A program made the translations under genes and the position numbers. Source: Rhodococcus yunnanensis NBRC 103083 (GTDB taxonomy: Bacteria; Actinomycetota; Actinomycetes; Mycobacteriales; Mycobacteriaceae). From it: 64,000 bases of DNA. Position 1 is the stretch's first letter. Every line of letters begins with the position of its first letter. Location: the NCBI RefSeq assembly GCF_001895005.1, contig NZ_BCXH01000020.1, positions 1-64,000 of the forward strand, read 5' to 3'. Under the pieces are notes generated by a model. The model made no database searches. It saw only the letters and a list, made by a program, of their open reading frames with translations, and had not been told where the DNA came from. This document shows positions 34,957-43,937 of this stretch, piece by piece.

Positions 34957-36177
34957 CTAGTACTTGCTCCCTTCGGAGGATCGGGCAGTGTGCCCGGACT
35001 GCGTCGACGTCGGCGCATCACTGTCGCAGTCGACGTCCTCGTCGGTCGGATCGAGCGCCAAGCGATATCCGCGTTTGACGACGGTCTGGATGGTCTTCGG
35101 TGCACCGAGGGAGGATCTGAGCCGGGTCATCGCCGTCTCCACTGCGTGCGTGTCGTCGCCACCTCCCGGCAGAGAGGCAAGAAGGTCGTCGCGTGAGACC
35201 ACGCGTCCAGGCCTGGCTGCGAGGGTCTTGATCAGTGCCATGCCAGCGGGCGACACCGGGCGGACCACCCCGTCGACGACGACGCACTTGCCCCGCACGC
35301 TGATCGAGTGACCGCCTGCCCTCATCGGTTTCGCTCGACGAGGAAGTTCCTCGGCGATATGTCTGGCGAGCGCACCGAGCCGGGCGCGGGCCGGCTGGGT
35401 CGTGGACACCTTCAGCTGTTCCAGTGGCGCCGCGGTGACCGGTCCGACGCACACGGGCAGGACCCGCGAACGAAGGGATTGCAGCAGTGGTTCCAGAACT
35501 CCGTTCTCGTCCGCTCGCATCAGCAAGGACGCAACGGCCGGAGCGCTCGTGAAGCTGATCGCGTCGAGGTCCCCGACGATCACCGCTTCGATCATGCGAT
35601 CCATCGGTGCGCCGTCGTCCGGCGCCGTCCACCGGTACACGGGCACAGGAACCACCTCGGCCCCGGCATGACGCAAGACCTCACAGAAATCGGGAACCGG
35701 CTCCCATTCGGTTGTGGCGCCGTGCAATTGGACGGCGATGCGCTTGCCTTCGACTCCCTCGGCGAGTAGGTGTTCGAGGACCTCCGCCGAGGATTCCGAT
35801 GCCGGTGACCATTCTTCGCGTAGGTCTGCAGCCCGGATGGCACCTTTCGCCTTCGGGCCGCGGGCGAGCAGCCTCGACGACGCGAGAGCACGCCCGAGGC
35901 ATTCCGCCTGTCCCCATCCCTCTGCTGCTTCCATCCATCCGCGGAACCCGATACCTGTCGTGGCGACGGTGATCTCCGGTGGTGTCTCGATGATGGCTCC
36001 GGTGACGCGTTCGAGCTCGGCGTCGTCGGCGAGCGGGATGATGCGTATTGCAGGCGCATGCATCACCGTTGCGCCTCGGCGCAGCAGTAACGTGGCGAAT
36101 TCCTCGGCGCGGCGTGACGCTGTTATCCCGACAGCAAATCCTGCCAGAGGCTCTCCGGCCTCGGCGGCTTCGCTCAT
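34957..36177 (-). CDS. Uroporphyrinogen-III synthase fused to a winged-helix DNA-binding domain
   Basis: 406 aa. Residues 1-260 are HemD-like (VGITASRRAEEFATLLLRRGA; ISFTSAPAVASLLMRA; LPVCVGPVTAAPL). Residues 300-385 are an OmpR/PhoB-type trans_reg_C winged helix (ARPGRVVSRDDLLASLPGG, VETAMTRLRSSLG, TVVKRGYRLAL). No receiver domain. The same fusion is known in mycobacteria (Rv0260c type), where it sits by nitrite reductase genes. It may regulate nir genes while keeping or losing the synthase activity. The ATG overlaps the nirD stop (ATGA). Confidence 0.87.
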   Translation of the reverse strand: MSEAAEAGEPLAGFAVGITASRRAEEFATLLLRRGATVMHAPAIRIIPLADDAELERVTGAIIETPPEITVATTGIGFRGWMEAAEGWGQAECLGRALASSRLLARGPKAKGAIRAADLREEWSPASESSAEVLEHLLAEGVEGKRIAVQLHGATTEWEPVPDFCEVLRHAGAEVVPVPVYRWTAPDDGAPMDRMIEAVIVGDLDAISFTSAPAVASLLMRADENGVLEPLLQSLRSRVLPVCVGPVTAAPLEQLKVSTTQPARARLGALARHIAEELPRRAKPMRAGGHSISVRGKCVVVDGVVRPVSPAGMALIKTLAARPGRVVSRDDLLASLPGGGDDTHAVETAMTRLRSSLGAPKTIQTVVKRGYRLALDPTDEDVDCDSDAPTSTQSGHTARSSEGSKY

Positions 36178-36566
36178 GTCGTTACGCCACGCACGAAGAT
36201 CACACCGTCGACGACCTTGGTCTCGTACGACCCGAGCACAGCGGTGTCGTCGTCGAGGCAGCGCCCGTCGATGAGTGAGAACACCTGCTTGAGCAGTGGC
36301 GAGGCGACGGTGGGCTCGCCTGCCCGGTCGCCGACCAACCCCCTCGACATCACCGCGGCGCGCCCGAACGGGTCGATGTTCCCGACCGCGTGAAGCCCGC
36401 CGTCCGGAAGCGCGAACAGCGCCGCCTGTGCGCCTCCGCGCAGGAGCACGGCGACACCTCGCCCGGGGACCAGAGAATCGACGGTGCAGGCCGCAGTCCA
36501 CTCACGGGCCGTATTCGTGGCCGTCGGTTGTGCGGTGGTGCTGGTACGAGTATCGATGACAGTCAT
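36174..36566 (-). CDS. nirD: Nitrite reductase small subunit NirD
   Basis: 130-aa Rieske-fold subunit of NADH-dependent assimilatory nitrite reductase. The family fold is visible (AALFALPDGGLHAVGNIDPFGRAAVMSRGLVGD; SPLLKQVFSLIDGRCLDDD), but the Rieske Cys/His ligands are absent, as is normal for NirD. AGGAGG stands upstream of the ATG. nirB precedes it by 112 bp and the HemD-like gene overlaps its stop. Confidence 0.93.
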   Translation of the reverse strand: MTVIDTRTSTTAQPTATNTAREWTAACTVDSLVPGRGVAVLLRGGAQAALFALPDGGLHAVGNIDPFGRAAVMSRGLVGDRAGEPTVASPLLKQVFSLIDGRCLDDDTAVLGSYETKVVDGVIFVRGVTT

Positions 36567-36678
36567 CTTCAGGACCTCCTGGTGCTATTGCACGTTGCCG
36601 ATGTTTCTTCGTCGTTAAGTAGCGATTACCCGGATGTGCACATGCGATCAGTTCACGCGTCAGCGGGATGTCAGGCCC

Positions 36679-39174
36679 TCAGGCCCCGAAGCGGGGCATG
36701 CCCATCAGGACCGGCACCTTGCGCTCGCCGCTCTCGTCGAATGCGATGGTGGGGTCTGCTTCCTCCGGTGCATTGACGAAGGAAACGAAACGACCGAGCT
36801 TCTCCTCGTCCTCCAGCACCCCTGCCCACTCGTCCTTGTAGCCCGCGACGTGGCGCCCCATATCGGCTTCGAGTTCGGCTCCGATTCCGAGGCTGTCCTC
36901 GCATACGACCGCCTTGAGGTGATCGAGGCCACCGTCGAGAGACTCGAGCCACGGCGCCGTGCGCTGGAGTCGGTCGGCGGTTCGCACGTAGAACATCAGG
37001 TAGCGGTCGATGTAGCTGACAAGTGTCGCGTCGTCGAGGTTCGACGCCAGCAATTGCGCATGCTTGGGCGACTGGCCACCGTTTCCACCGACGTACAGAT
37101 TCCATCCGCCCTCGGTGGCGATGACACCGACATCCTTGCCGCGTGCTTCGGCGCACTCACGGGCGCATCCGGAGACACCGAACTTGATCTTGTGCGGCGA
37201 CCGAAGTCCCCGGTACCGGTTTTCCAGGTCGACGGCCATTCCGACCGAATCCTGAACCCCGTAGCGGCACCAACTCGAACCGACGCAGCTCTTGACCGTA
37301 CGGAGCGACTTCCCGTATGCCTGACCGGATTCCATCCCAGCATCGACCAAACGCTTCCAGATGGCGGGGAGCTGTTCGACGCGAGCACCGAACAGATCGA
37401 TGCGCTGGCCACCGGTGACCTTGGTGTACAGACCGAAGTCACGCGCGACCTCGCCGATGACGATGAGTTGCTCCGCGGTGCATTCGCCGCCAGGCATGCG
37501 CGGCACGACGGAGTAGGTGCCGTTCTTCTGGATGTTGGCGAGGAAGTGGTCGTTGGTGTCCTGCAGCGACGCCTGCTCACCGTCGAGGATGTGATCCGAC
37601 GACGTCGAGGCCAGAATGGACGCCACGACGGGCTTGCAGATGTCGCAGCCACTCCCCTTGCCGTACTTGGCGATCAGCGACGAGAACGTCCGCGTGTTCG
37701 TCGCGCGGACGATCTCGAACAGCTCGGCGCGCGACTGAGAGAAGTGCTCGCACAACGACTTCGACAGCACCACTCCCGACGAGGCGAGGAGGGCCTTGAT
37801 GGACGGCAGGCAGCCGCCACACGTCGTGCCCGCTGTCGTGCAACTCTTCACGGCGGCAACATCGCACGCACCGTCGGCGATCGCGCCGCAAATTGCACCT
37901 TTGGTGACTCCGTTGCACGAGCAGATCTCGGCGTCGTCGGGCAGCGCCCCGATACCGACCTGCTCGGCGGCAGGCGAGATCAGTGCGCCGGGATCTCCTG
38001 GCAGCTCACGCCCGACGAGCGGACGAAGCAGCGAGTACGCGGTCGCGTCACCGACGAGGATGCCTCCCAACAGTGTTTTGGCGTCGTCGGATACCACGAG
38101 CTTGGCGTACGTGCCCTTGGGTGCGTCGCTGAACACTACTTCGAGAGCGCCTGGGGTCGCGGCCATGGCATCGCCGAAACTGGCGACATCGACGCCCATC
38201 AACTTGAGTTTGGTGGACATGTCGGCCCCGGGGAACTCGGCCGAACCGCCGAGCAACCGGTCCGCCACGACCTCCGCCGTCGAGTAACCAGGGGCGACGA
38301 GACCGTAGCACCGACCTTCGACGGCAGCGCACTCACCGATGGCGAAGATATCGGGATCCTCGGTGCGGCAGCCGATGTCGACGATGATTCCGCCGCGTTC
38401 ACCGACCTCGAGGCCGCATTCACGTGCCAGTCGGTCCTGCGGCCGGACGCCCGCCGAGAACACGAGCAGTGCAGCATCGATGACCGAGCCGTCGGACAAC
38501 TCGACCGAGAGCCCGGCGCCGTCGTTCTCGGTGATCGACGAAGTTCCCACTCCGGTGTGCACGTGTAGACCGAGATCGGTGACCAGACGAGCGAGGAGCG
38601 CGCCGCCGCCCTCGTCGACCTGCAGAGGCATGAGCCGCGGCGCGAATTCCACGACGTGCGGCGTCATACCCATCTTCTTCAGTGCGTTCGCGGCCTCCAA
38701 GCCGAGCAGCCCACCTCCGACCACGACGCCCACAGCACCGGGCCCTGCCTGGTCCGCACGAGCCCGGATCTTGTCCAGGTCGTCGAGCGTGCGATACACG
38801 AAGCATTCCGGCAGATCGTGCCCCGTGATGGGTGGCACGAACGGGTATGACCCCGTCGCGAAGACGAGTGCGTCGTAGTCGACGATGTCCCCGACCGACG
38901 TCGTCACGGTTCTCGACGCGCGATCGACGCTGTCGGCGCGCACGCCGATCCGCATGTCGACGGCGGCGTCACCGGGATAGTCGTTGCCTGCCAACGCGAG
39001 TTCCTTGTGGTCCCAGGCACCGACATAGGAGGAGAGCCCCACGCGATCGTACGCGGGCAATGCCTCCTCGCACAGGACCGTGATCTTCCAGTCGGCCGAC
39101 TCGTCACGGGCACGCAGCGCCTCGACGAACCTGTGACCGACCATGCCGTGCCCTACAACCACCGCGTTCTTCAT
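36679..39174 (-). CDS. nirB: Nitrite reductase large subunit NirB
   Basis: 831 aa. FAD/NAD(P)H oxidoreductase domains 1-400 (VVVGHGMVGHRFVEAL; GGGLLGLEAANALKKMG). A BFD-type [2Fe-2S] region follows (CSCNGVTKGAICG, TTCGGCLPS), then the nitrite/sulphite reductase halves with siroheme-[4Fe-4S] cysteines in SCVGSSWCRYG and GCARECAEARGKDVG. Reduces nitrite to ammonia with NADH in the cytoplasm. The ATG at 39174 follows GGAAAGG. Its expression is probably nitrogen controlled. Confidence 0.95.
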   Translation of the reverse strand: MKNAVVVGHGMVGHRFVEALRARDESADWKITVLCEEALPAYDRVGLSSYVGAWDHKELALAGNDYPGDAAVDMRIGVRADSVDRASRTVTTSVGDIVDYDALVFATGSYPFVPPITGHDLPECFVYRTLDDLDKIRARADQAGPGAVGVVVGGGLLGLEAANALKKMGMTPHVVEFAPRLMPLQVDEGGGALLARLVTDLGLHVHTGVGTSSITENDGAGLSVELSDGSVIDAALLVFSAGVRPQDRLARECGLEVGERGGIIVDIGCRTEDPDIFAIGECAAVEGRCYGLVAPGYSTAEVVADRLLGGSAEFPGADMSTKLKLMGVDVASFGDAMAATPGALEVVFSDAPKGTYAKLVVSDDAKTLLGGILVGDATAYSLLRPLVGRELPGDPGALISPAAEQVGIGALPDDAEICSCNGVTKGAICGAIADGACDVAAVKSCTTAGTTCGGCLPSIKALLASSGVVLSKSLCEHFSQSRAELFEIVRATNTRTFSSLIAKYGKGSGCDICKPVVASILASTSSDHILDGEQASLQDTNDHFLANIQKNGTYSVVPRMPGGECTAEQLIVIGEVARDFGLYTKVTGGQRIDLFGARVEQLPAIWKRLVDAGMESGQAYGKSLRTVKSCVGSSWCRYGVQDSVGMAVDLENRYRGLRSPHKIKFGVSGCARECAEARGKDVGVIATEGGWNLYVGGNGGQSPKHAQLLASNLDDATLVSYIDRYLMFYVRTADRLQRTAPWLESLDGGLDHLKAVVCEDSLGIGAELEADMGRHVAGYKDEWAGVLEDEEKLGRFVSFVNAPEEADPTIAFDESGERKVPVLMGMPRFGA

Positions 39175-39266
39175 AGCGGGACCTTTCCGAAATGCATTGC
39201 TGAACAGTATGTTTCAAGTATCTATAGCCGAGAGGTGACGTCGGAGAAACGGTGCCGCAGGGGTGA

Positions 39267-40760
39267 TCACACCGCGACGGAGACCGCGCTGCTCTCGTCC
39301 GCAACCACACGCGGCTTGCGGAGGTACACCGCCCAGGTGACGACTGCGCACACGACGTAGAAGCACAGGAAGACCCAGAAGGCCGTGGTGGCCGACTTCG
39401 CGGTTCCCGAGTACGACGCACGGAGCACCAGGTTGATACCGACACCGCCGAGAGCTCCTACCGCACCGGCAATTCCGATCAACGCGCCCGACATCCTGCG
39501 TGACCAGTGCTGTTGGTCCTCGGTGGACATGCCCTTCAGTTCGATCGACTTGGCCGCGAAAATCGCGGGGATCATCTTGTAGACCGATCCGTTGCCCAGT
39601 CCCGAGAGCAGGAACAAGAGAATGAATCCGACGACGAACAGTGTCATCATCACACCGCTCGCAGCGCCTGCGGTGTTGTCGTCCCACGTGCTCGCCGCGA
39701 CGAGAATGCCGGTGGAGAACACCATGGCGACGAAGGTGTACATCGTGATCTTGCCGCCACCGATCCTGTCGGAAATCTTGCCACCGAACGGCCGCGAGAG
39801 TGAGCCGAGCAGTGGTCCGAGGAACGCGATCTGGGCCGCGTGGAGTGACGCCTGGGCCTGCTGAGCGGCCGTCGCCGGTGCACCATCGGTGAGTCCCGCG
39901 AGAAAGTTGATCTGCAGTACCTGACCGAAGGCGAAGCTGAATCCGATGAACGAACCGAAGGTTCCGATGTACAGAAACGCGATCCACCAGGAATCCGAGA
40001 ACTTCAGCACGTCGATCATCGATCGGCCGTTCGTCTTCTGATTGTCGAGATTGTCCATGTACAGCGCTGCACCGACCGCAGCGACCGCGATGAAGACTAG
40101 GTAGACGGCACAGACGATCTCTGGTGCTGTGTTACCGACCGTCGCGATGACCAGCAGCCCGATGAGCTGAATCACCGGAACACCGATGTTGCCTCCGCCG
40201 GCGTTGAGGCCAAGCGCCCAACCCTTTTCGCGCTGAGGGAAGAAGGCGTTGATGTTGGTCATCGACGACGCGAAGTTTCCGCCGCCGACGCCCGCGAACG
40301 CAGCGACGACGATGTAGGTCGTGTACGACGCGGGGTTGAGCATGAAGTACATCGTCAACACCGTCGGCACCAGCAACACGAGCGCGCTGAAGATGGTCCA
40401 GTTGCGGCCACCGAACTTGGCCGTCGCGAACGTGTACGGAATGCGAAGTATCGCCCCGACCAGGGTCGGGACCGCGACGAGGAAGAACTTGCCCGCAGCG
40501 TCGATGCCGTAGACGGACACCGGCATGAACAGCACCATCACGGACCAGATCGACCAGATGGAAAAGCCGACGTGCTCGGCAACGACCGACCAGATCAGGT
40601 TTCGCTTGGCGATGGCCTTTCCGCCCGCCTCCCAGGCTGCAACGTCCTCCGAATTCCAGTTGCTGATGTGATGGTTCTTCGAGACGGGAACAGTTCCTGG
40701 CTCTACCGCACCGGTTTCGGGCGCGGTAGAGGCTGATGGAGCCTCGGGGGTGCTGGTCAC
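39267..40760 (-). CDS. narK: Nitrate/nitrite transporter NarK (MFS)
   Basis: 497 aa, 12 TM segments, with the nitrate-porter signatures AAFAGVGGGNFASSMTNINAFFP and GLNAGGGNIGVPVIQL. Imports nitrate or exchanges it for nitrite. GTG 40760 is chosen because AGGAGG lies five bases upstream; the frame 15 codons longer has no RBS. It lies upstream of nirB (92-bp gap) on the same strand, so nitrate/nitrite uptake and reduction share a transcription unit or at least a regulon. Confidence 0.92.
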   Translation of the reverse strand: MTSTPEAPSASTAPETGAVEPGTVPVSKNHHISNWNSEDVAAWEAGGKAIAKRNLIWSVVAEHVGFSIWSIWSVMVLFMPVSVYGIDAAGKFFLVAVPTLVGAILRIPYTFATAKFGGRNWTIFSALVLLVPTVLTMYFMLNPASYTTYIVVAAFAGVGGGNFASSMTNINAFFPQREKGWALGLNAGGGNIGVPVIQLIGLLVIATVGNTAPEIVCAVYLVFIAVAAVGAALYMDNLDNQKTNGRSMIDVLKFSDSWWIAFLYIGTFGSFIGFSFAFGQVLQINFLAGLTDGAPATAAQQAQASLHAAQIAFLGPLLGSLSRPFGGKISDRIGGGKITMYTFVAMVFSTGILVAASTWDDNTAGAASGVMMTLFVVGFILLFLLSGLGNGSVYKMIPAIFAAKSIELKGMSTEDQQHWSRRMSGALIGIAGAVGALGGVGINLVLRASYSGTAKSATTAFWVFLCFYVVCAVVTWAVYLRKPRVVADESSAVSVAV

Positions 40761-40826
40761 GTTGGCCTCCTGATCGGGTGAGTGACCCAAAGATAGGAAA
40801 GCCATGTTGCAGCGGCGCTGCCCGCG

Positions 40827-40843
40827 GTGACTTGACGATTAAC
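40827..40843. promoter_or_regulatory. GlnR-like box upstream of narK
   Basis: GTGAC-TTGACG-ATTAAC resembles the actinobacterial GlnR pattern (GTnAC-N6-GnAAC) with one deviation. It lies 67 bp upstream of the narK start. GlnR controls nitrate and nitrite assimilation in mycobacteria and Streptomyces. Confidence 0.35.
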
Positions 40844-40903
40844 TTGGTCTCACCTCGGCCGAACGGACGAAGTGAGGGCACCGGTGCCGTCAGCCCCGGG
40901 CGG

Positions 40904-42181
40904 TCACCAGGTGTCCTCGAGCATGCGCGGCCTGCAGCACAGGTAACCGGCCACGAGAAGCACTGCGACACAACCGGTGAGGAACGCGATCGGGACGCCC
41001 CACCCACCGGACAACGTGTGCAGCAGACCGAAGGACAGTGGACCGGTCGCGGACACGACGTAACCGAGCCCCTGGGTGAAGCCCGACAGGCCGGACGACC
41101 CAGCCGGAGTGCGAGTACGAAGGTTGATCAGTGTCAGCGACATCGGGAAGGTCATGGTGCCGAGACCGATCGAACAGACCCAGACGACGGTACCGCCGGT
41201 CGGTGAGAAATGCAGGCCGGCGAACCCGACGAGGTAGCAGACTGCTGCTGCGAGAACCAAACCGTACGGGTTACGAACCCGGGCGCACAGTGAGGGTGCG
41301 ACGAGCGAAGAAATGAGCCCCATCGCGCCGAAGGCGGCGACGGACGCCCCCGCAGGCGCTTCACCGATTCCCGCATCGATGAGGATCGTCGGAAGCCAGG
41401 TGAGCATCGCGTACGTGATGAGCGACGTCATCGCGAACATCCCGACCATCCCCCACGCGAGGGACGAACGCCAGATGCGGCCGGTGGGCTCCTCGCGGCC
41501 CAGCACCGAACCCTCCTCACCCGTCACGTCCTGTGCATCGCCCGAGTGCGGTGCGTCACTTCGACGCTTGGCGAGTACGACACCGAGCCACGGCACGGCA
41601 GCGGCCAATCCGACGACGGCCCACACGCCGATCGAGATTCGCCAACCGTGCGCCTCTGCGACCGGCACCGCGAGAAGCGGCGGGACCATCGTGCTGATCT
41701 GCAGAGCGCAGATGTACAGCGTGCTGACGACGGCGAGTCGGTCGGAGAAGTATCGCTTGACCAGCGGCGGGATGACGACGTTCCCGATGCCCATTCCGGC
41801 AAGTGCGACAGCCGACAGTGCGAGCAGCGACCCCGTGGTCGGCGCGAACGCGCGCGCGGCCATTCCGGCAGTGGTCAGCGCCATCGCGGCCAGGGCAGCA
41901 CGCTCGAGACCGATCCGCTTCGCGATGACCGGCGTCAGCAGTCCGAAGACGGCGAACATCGCCGGGGGCAGCATTCCTACCACTCCGACCACGGTGGATC
42001 CGAAGTGCAGGTCGTCGCCGATCCGGCCGAACAGCGGACTGATCGAGGTGACGGCCGCCCTCAGCGTGAGAGCGGACAGAATGACGGCCGCGAAGACGAG
42101 GAGGCGACCGCGAAGAATGTGGGATGCAGCGATGCGGTCGTCGGTATCGGTGGCGGCGCTGGTACTCACGGGGTGAATCAT
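40904..42181 (-). CDS. CynX/NimT-family MFS transporter
   Basis: 425 aa, about 12 TM segments. The family pattern LRAAVTSISPLFGRIGDDL and GIGNVVIPPLVKRYFSDR is that of cyanate or 2-nitroimidazole exporters. No cyanase is nearby, and the substrate is unknown. It is divergent from a GntR regulator that may control it. ATG 42181 is used; GTG 42169 (VSTSAATDTDD) is an alternative. Confidence 0.85.
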   Translation of the reverse strand: MIHPVSTSAATDTDDRIAASHILRGRLLVFAAVILSALTLRAAVTSISPLFGRIGDDLHFGSTVVGVVGMLPPAMFAVFGLLTPVIAKRIGLERAALAAMALTTAGMAARAFAPTTGSLLALSAVALAGMGIGNVVIPPLVKRYFSDRLAVVSTLYICALQISTMVPPLLAVPVAEAHGWRISIGVWAVVGLAAAVPWLGVVLAKRRSDAPHSGDAQDVTGEEGSVLGREEPTGRIWRSSLAWGMVGMFAMTSLITYAMLTWLPTILIDAGIGEAPAGASVAAFGAMGLISSLVAPSLCARVRNPYGLVLAAAVCYLVGFAGLHFSPTGGTVVWVCSIGLGTMTFPMSLTLINLRTRTPAGSSGLSGFTQGLGYVVSATGPLSFGLLHTLSGGWGVPIAFLTGCVAVLLVAGYLCCRPRMLEDTW

Positions 42182-42231
42182 AGGATGACCGGATCACCGG
42201 AGGCAAAGCGTTAAAGTTGCATCGACCGCTA

Positions 42232-42286
42232 GTACTACCCAGAACCACGTACGACCCAGAAAAGACGTACTGCCCAAGACACAGGA
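42232..42286. promoter_or_regulatory. Three direct repeats in the CynX-GntR divergent promoter
   Basis: GTACTACCCAGAA, GTACGACCCAGAA and GTACTGCCCAAGA start at 42232, 42249 and 42267, spaced 17 and 18 bp (consensus GTACKRCCCARRA). They lie in the 114-bp gap between divergent transporter and regulator genes, as expected of a regulator-binding array. Confidence 0.55.
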
Positions 42287-42295
42287 GAGCCCCAC

Positions 42296-42973
42296 GTGCA
42301 GCAAGTACGACGCTCGAGCCTGATATCGCAGGTGACGGCACAACTGCGTGACGAGATCGTCTCCGCGCGGTGGCCCGTCGGATTCCGAATCCCGAACGAG
42401 GCCGAACTCTGCGAGATGACCGGCACCGGACGAAACACCGTCCGCGAGGCCGTACAGGCGCTCGTACACGCCGGAATGGTGGAACGACGACAAGGCTCGG
42501 GAACGTTCGTGATGGCGTCGTCCGATCTCGGCGGGACACTCGGCAAGTACTTCGCCGACGCACAGGACCGAGATGTCACCGAGCTCCGCCGCGCCCTGGA
42601 GGTCACGGCCGCGATGCTGGCCGCACAGCGGCGCGATGTCGAGGACGTGCGGATACTCAGACAGGCGCTCGCCGACCGAAACGCATCGTGGGCATCCGAC
42701 ACCACCGACGAAGCCGTCGTGGTCGACGCGCAATTCCACCGAGCGATCGTCGCTGCCAGCCACAACGCCATATATCTGGAGTTCTACGACTCCCTGTTAC
42801 CGGTGATACAGCAGACGATGCACCATCACGTCGTCGAGCACGGGAACGATTACGACGACGAACACACCGCTCTGGTCGACGCGATCGCCGACGGTGACGC
42901 CGACCGCGCAGGCGAGGCCGCGCGCGTGTTCTTCCACGAGCTCGGCACACCCGACCGAACCGCTCGAACCTAG
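42296..42973 (+). CDS. FadR-subfamily GntR transcriptional regulator
   Basis: 225 aa. GntR wHTH at 10-75 (QVTAQLRDEIVSARWPVGFRIPNEAELCE; GTGRNTVREAVQALVHAGMVERRQGSGTFV, shown in parts) joined to an FCD effector domain with metal-type His residues (DAQFHRAIVAAS, HHHVVEHG). The GTG start has GGAGAG six bases upstream. Probably represses the divergent CynX-type transporter. Its stop overlaps the stop region of the convergent TIGR02569 gene by 4 bp; it is the right border of the accessory block. Confidence 0.88.
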   Translation: MQQVRRSSLISQVTAQLRDEIVSARWPVGFRIPNEAELCEMTGTGRNTVREAVQALVHAGMVERRQGSGTFVMASSDLGGTLGKYFADAQDRDVTELRRALEVTAAMLAAQRRDVEDVRILRQALADRNASWASDTTDEAVVVDAQFHRAIVAASHNAIYLEFYDSLLPVIQQTMHHHVVEHGNDYDDEHTALVDAIADGDADRAGEAARVFFHELGTPDRTART

Positions 42974-43824
42974 AGCAGGAGCCGAACCAGATCCGCGGTT
43001 CGTGCCAGACCGGGGAATGCTTCGGGAGTCGATCGCGGATGCAGCGCATGCACGGCGAAGCGGAAGATCAACGCACGCAGCAACATCTGCGGCCACTCCG
43101 GCATGTCCTCCCAGCGACCCACGAGCGCGTCGTCGGCACCACCCCACGAGATCGCGTCGACGACGGCCACTGCTGCCGCCCACGACGCGGGTCGCCAGTA
43201 CGGCGTGATGTCGGTGATGCCCGGCGCCTCGCTGCCCTCGAACAGCACGGTGCCGAACAGGTCTCCGTGCACCAACTGATCCGGCGACGACGCTGGTTTG
43301 CGCAGGCTGGCGAGTTGTTTGATCAGCTCCAGGCTCTGCTTGCCGTCGTCGGACACCACCTCCGGTGCCCCTGCGCCGCGCGCTGCCCGCAGAGGTACCG
43401 CCTCCCATGCCGCACGATCGGCCACGACGAAGACATCCACATCGGCCCACGGAGCAACGGGGAGCTGCGCTAGAAACCGTGGGCGCTCCAACTGCGACGT
43501 TGCTGCGTGCAGTCGGACGGACAACGAGACGACCTCGTCGTGTCGCGGCTCGGGCGAGCCTTCGATGAACGTGTCCGCGCGCCAACTGCTCACCACGTAG
43601 CGGCCGTCGGTCGATCGAACGGGACGAGCAAGACGCATACCGTCGACGACGAGATTCTCGCGCACCTTCGCCGACCACGCGGCCCGAGCATGATCGGCGA
43701 CCGGGGACAGTACGACGTCGCCGAGCCGCCAACCTCCGTCCCAATCCGCTCCGAGTGGCGTGGGAGGCACATCTCGCAGCCCGAACGTGGAGATCACGTG
43801 TTGAGGGGGTTCCACTGAGCTCAC
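42970..43824 (-). CDS. TIGR02569 family, aminoglycoside-phosphotransferase-like protein
   Basis: 284 aa, actinobacteria-specific kinase-like family. The catalytic-loop-type motif QLVHGDLFGTVLF and ITDITPYWRP (the metal-binding Asp) are present, while the nucleotide-binding N-lobe is divergent. Function unknown. GTG 43824 is chosen by family length; GTG 43815 is an alternative. Position matches Rv3205c, so core synteny resumes here. Confidence 0.82.
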   Translation of the reverse strand: MSSVEPPQHVISTFGLRDVPPTPLGADWDGGWRLGDVVLSPVADHARAAWSAKVRENLVVDGMRLARPVRSTDGRYVVSSWRADTFIEGSPEPRHDEVVSLSVRLHAATSQLERPRFLAQLPVAPWADVDVFVVADRAAWEAVPLRAARGAGAPEVVSDDGKQSLELIKQLASLRKPASSPDQLVHGDLFGTVLFEGSEAPGITDITPYWRPASWAAAVAVVDAISWGGADDALVGRWEDMPEWPQMLLRALIFRFAVHALHPRSTPEAFPGLARTADLVRLLL

Positions 43825-43937
43825 GATTCTCACGCTACCGCCGACCGACCGCACCCGTCCGCAGGCGCGCGAGGCTCACCGGCAGCGATGAGCAACGCCA
43901 CCCCGTGCACAGCATCCAGCCACCCCGTGCGCAGCTT

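Noticed and set aside
36634..38568. 644-aa plus-strand ORF
   Set aside because: Antisense shadow of nirB.
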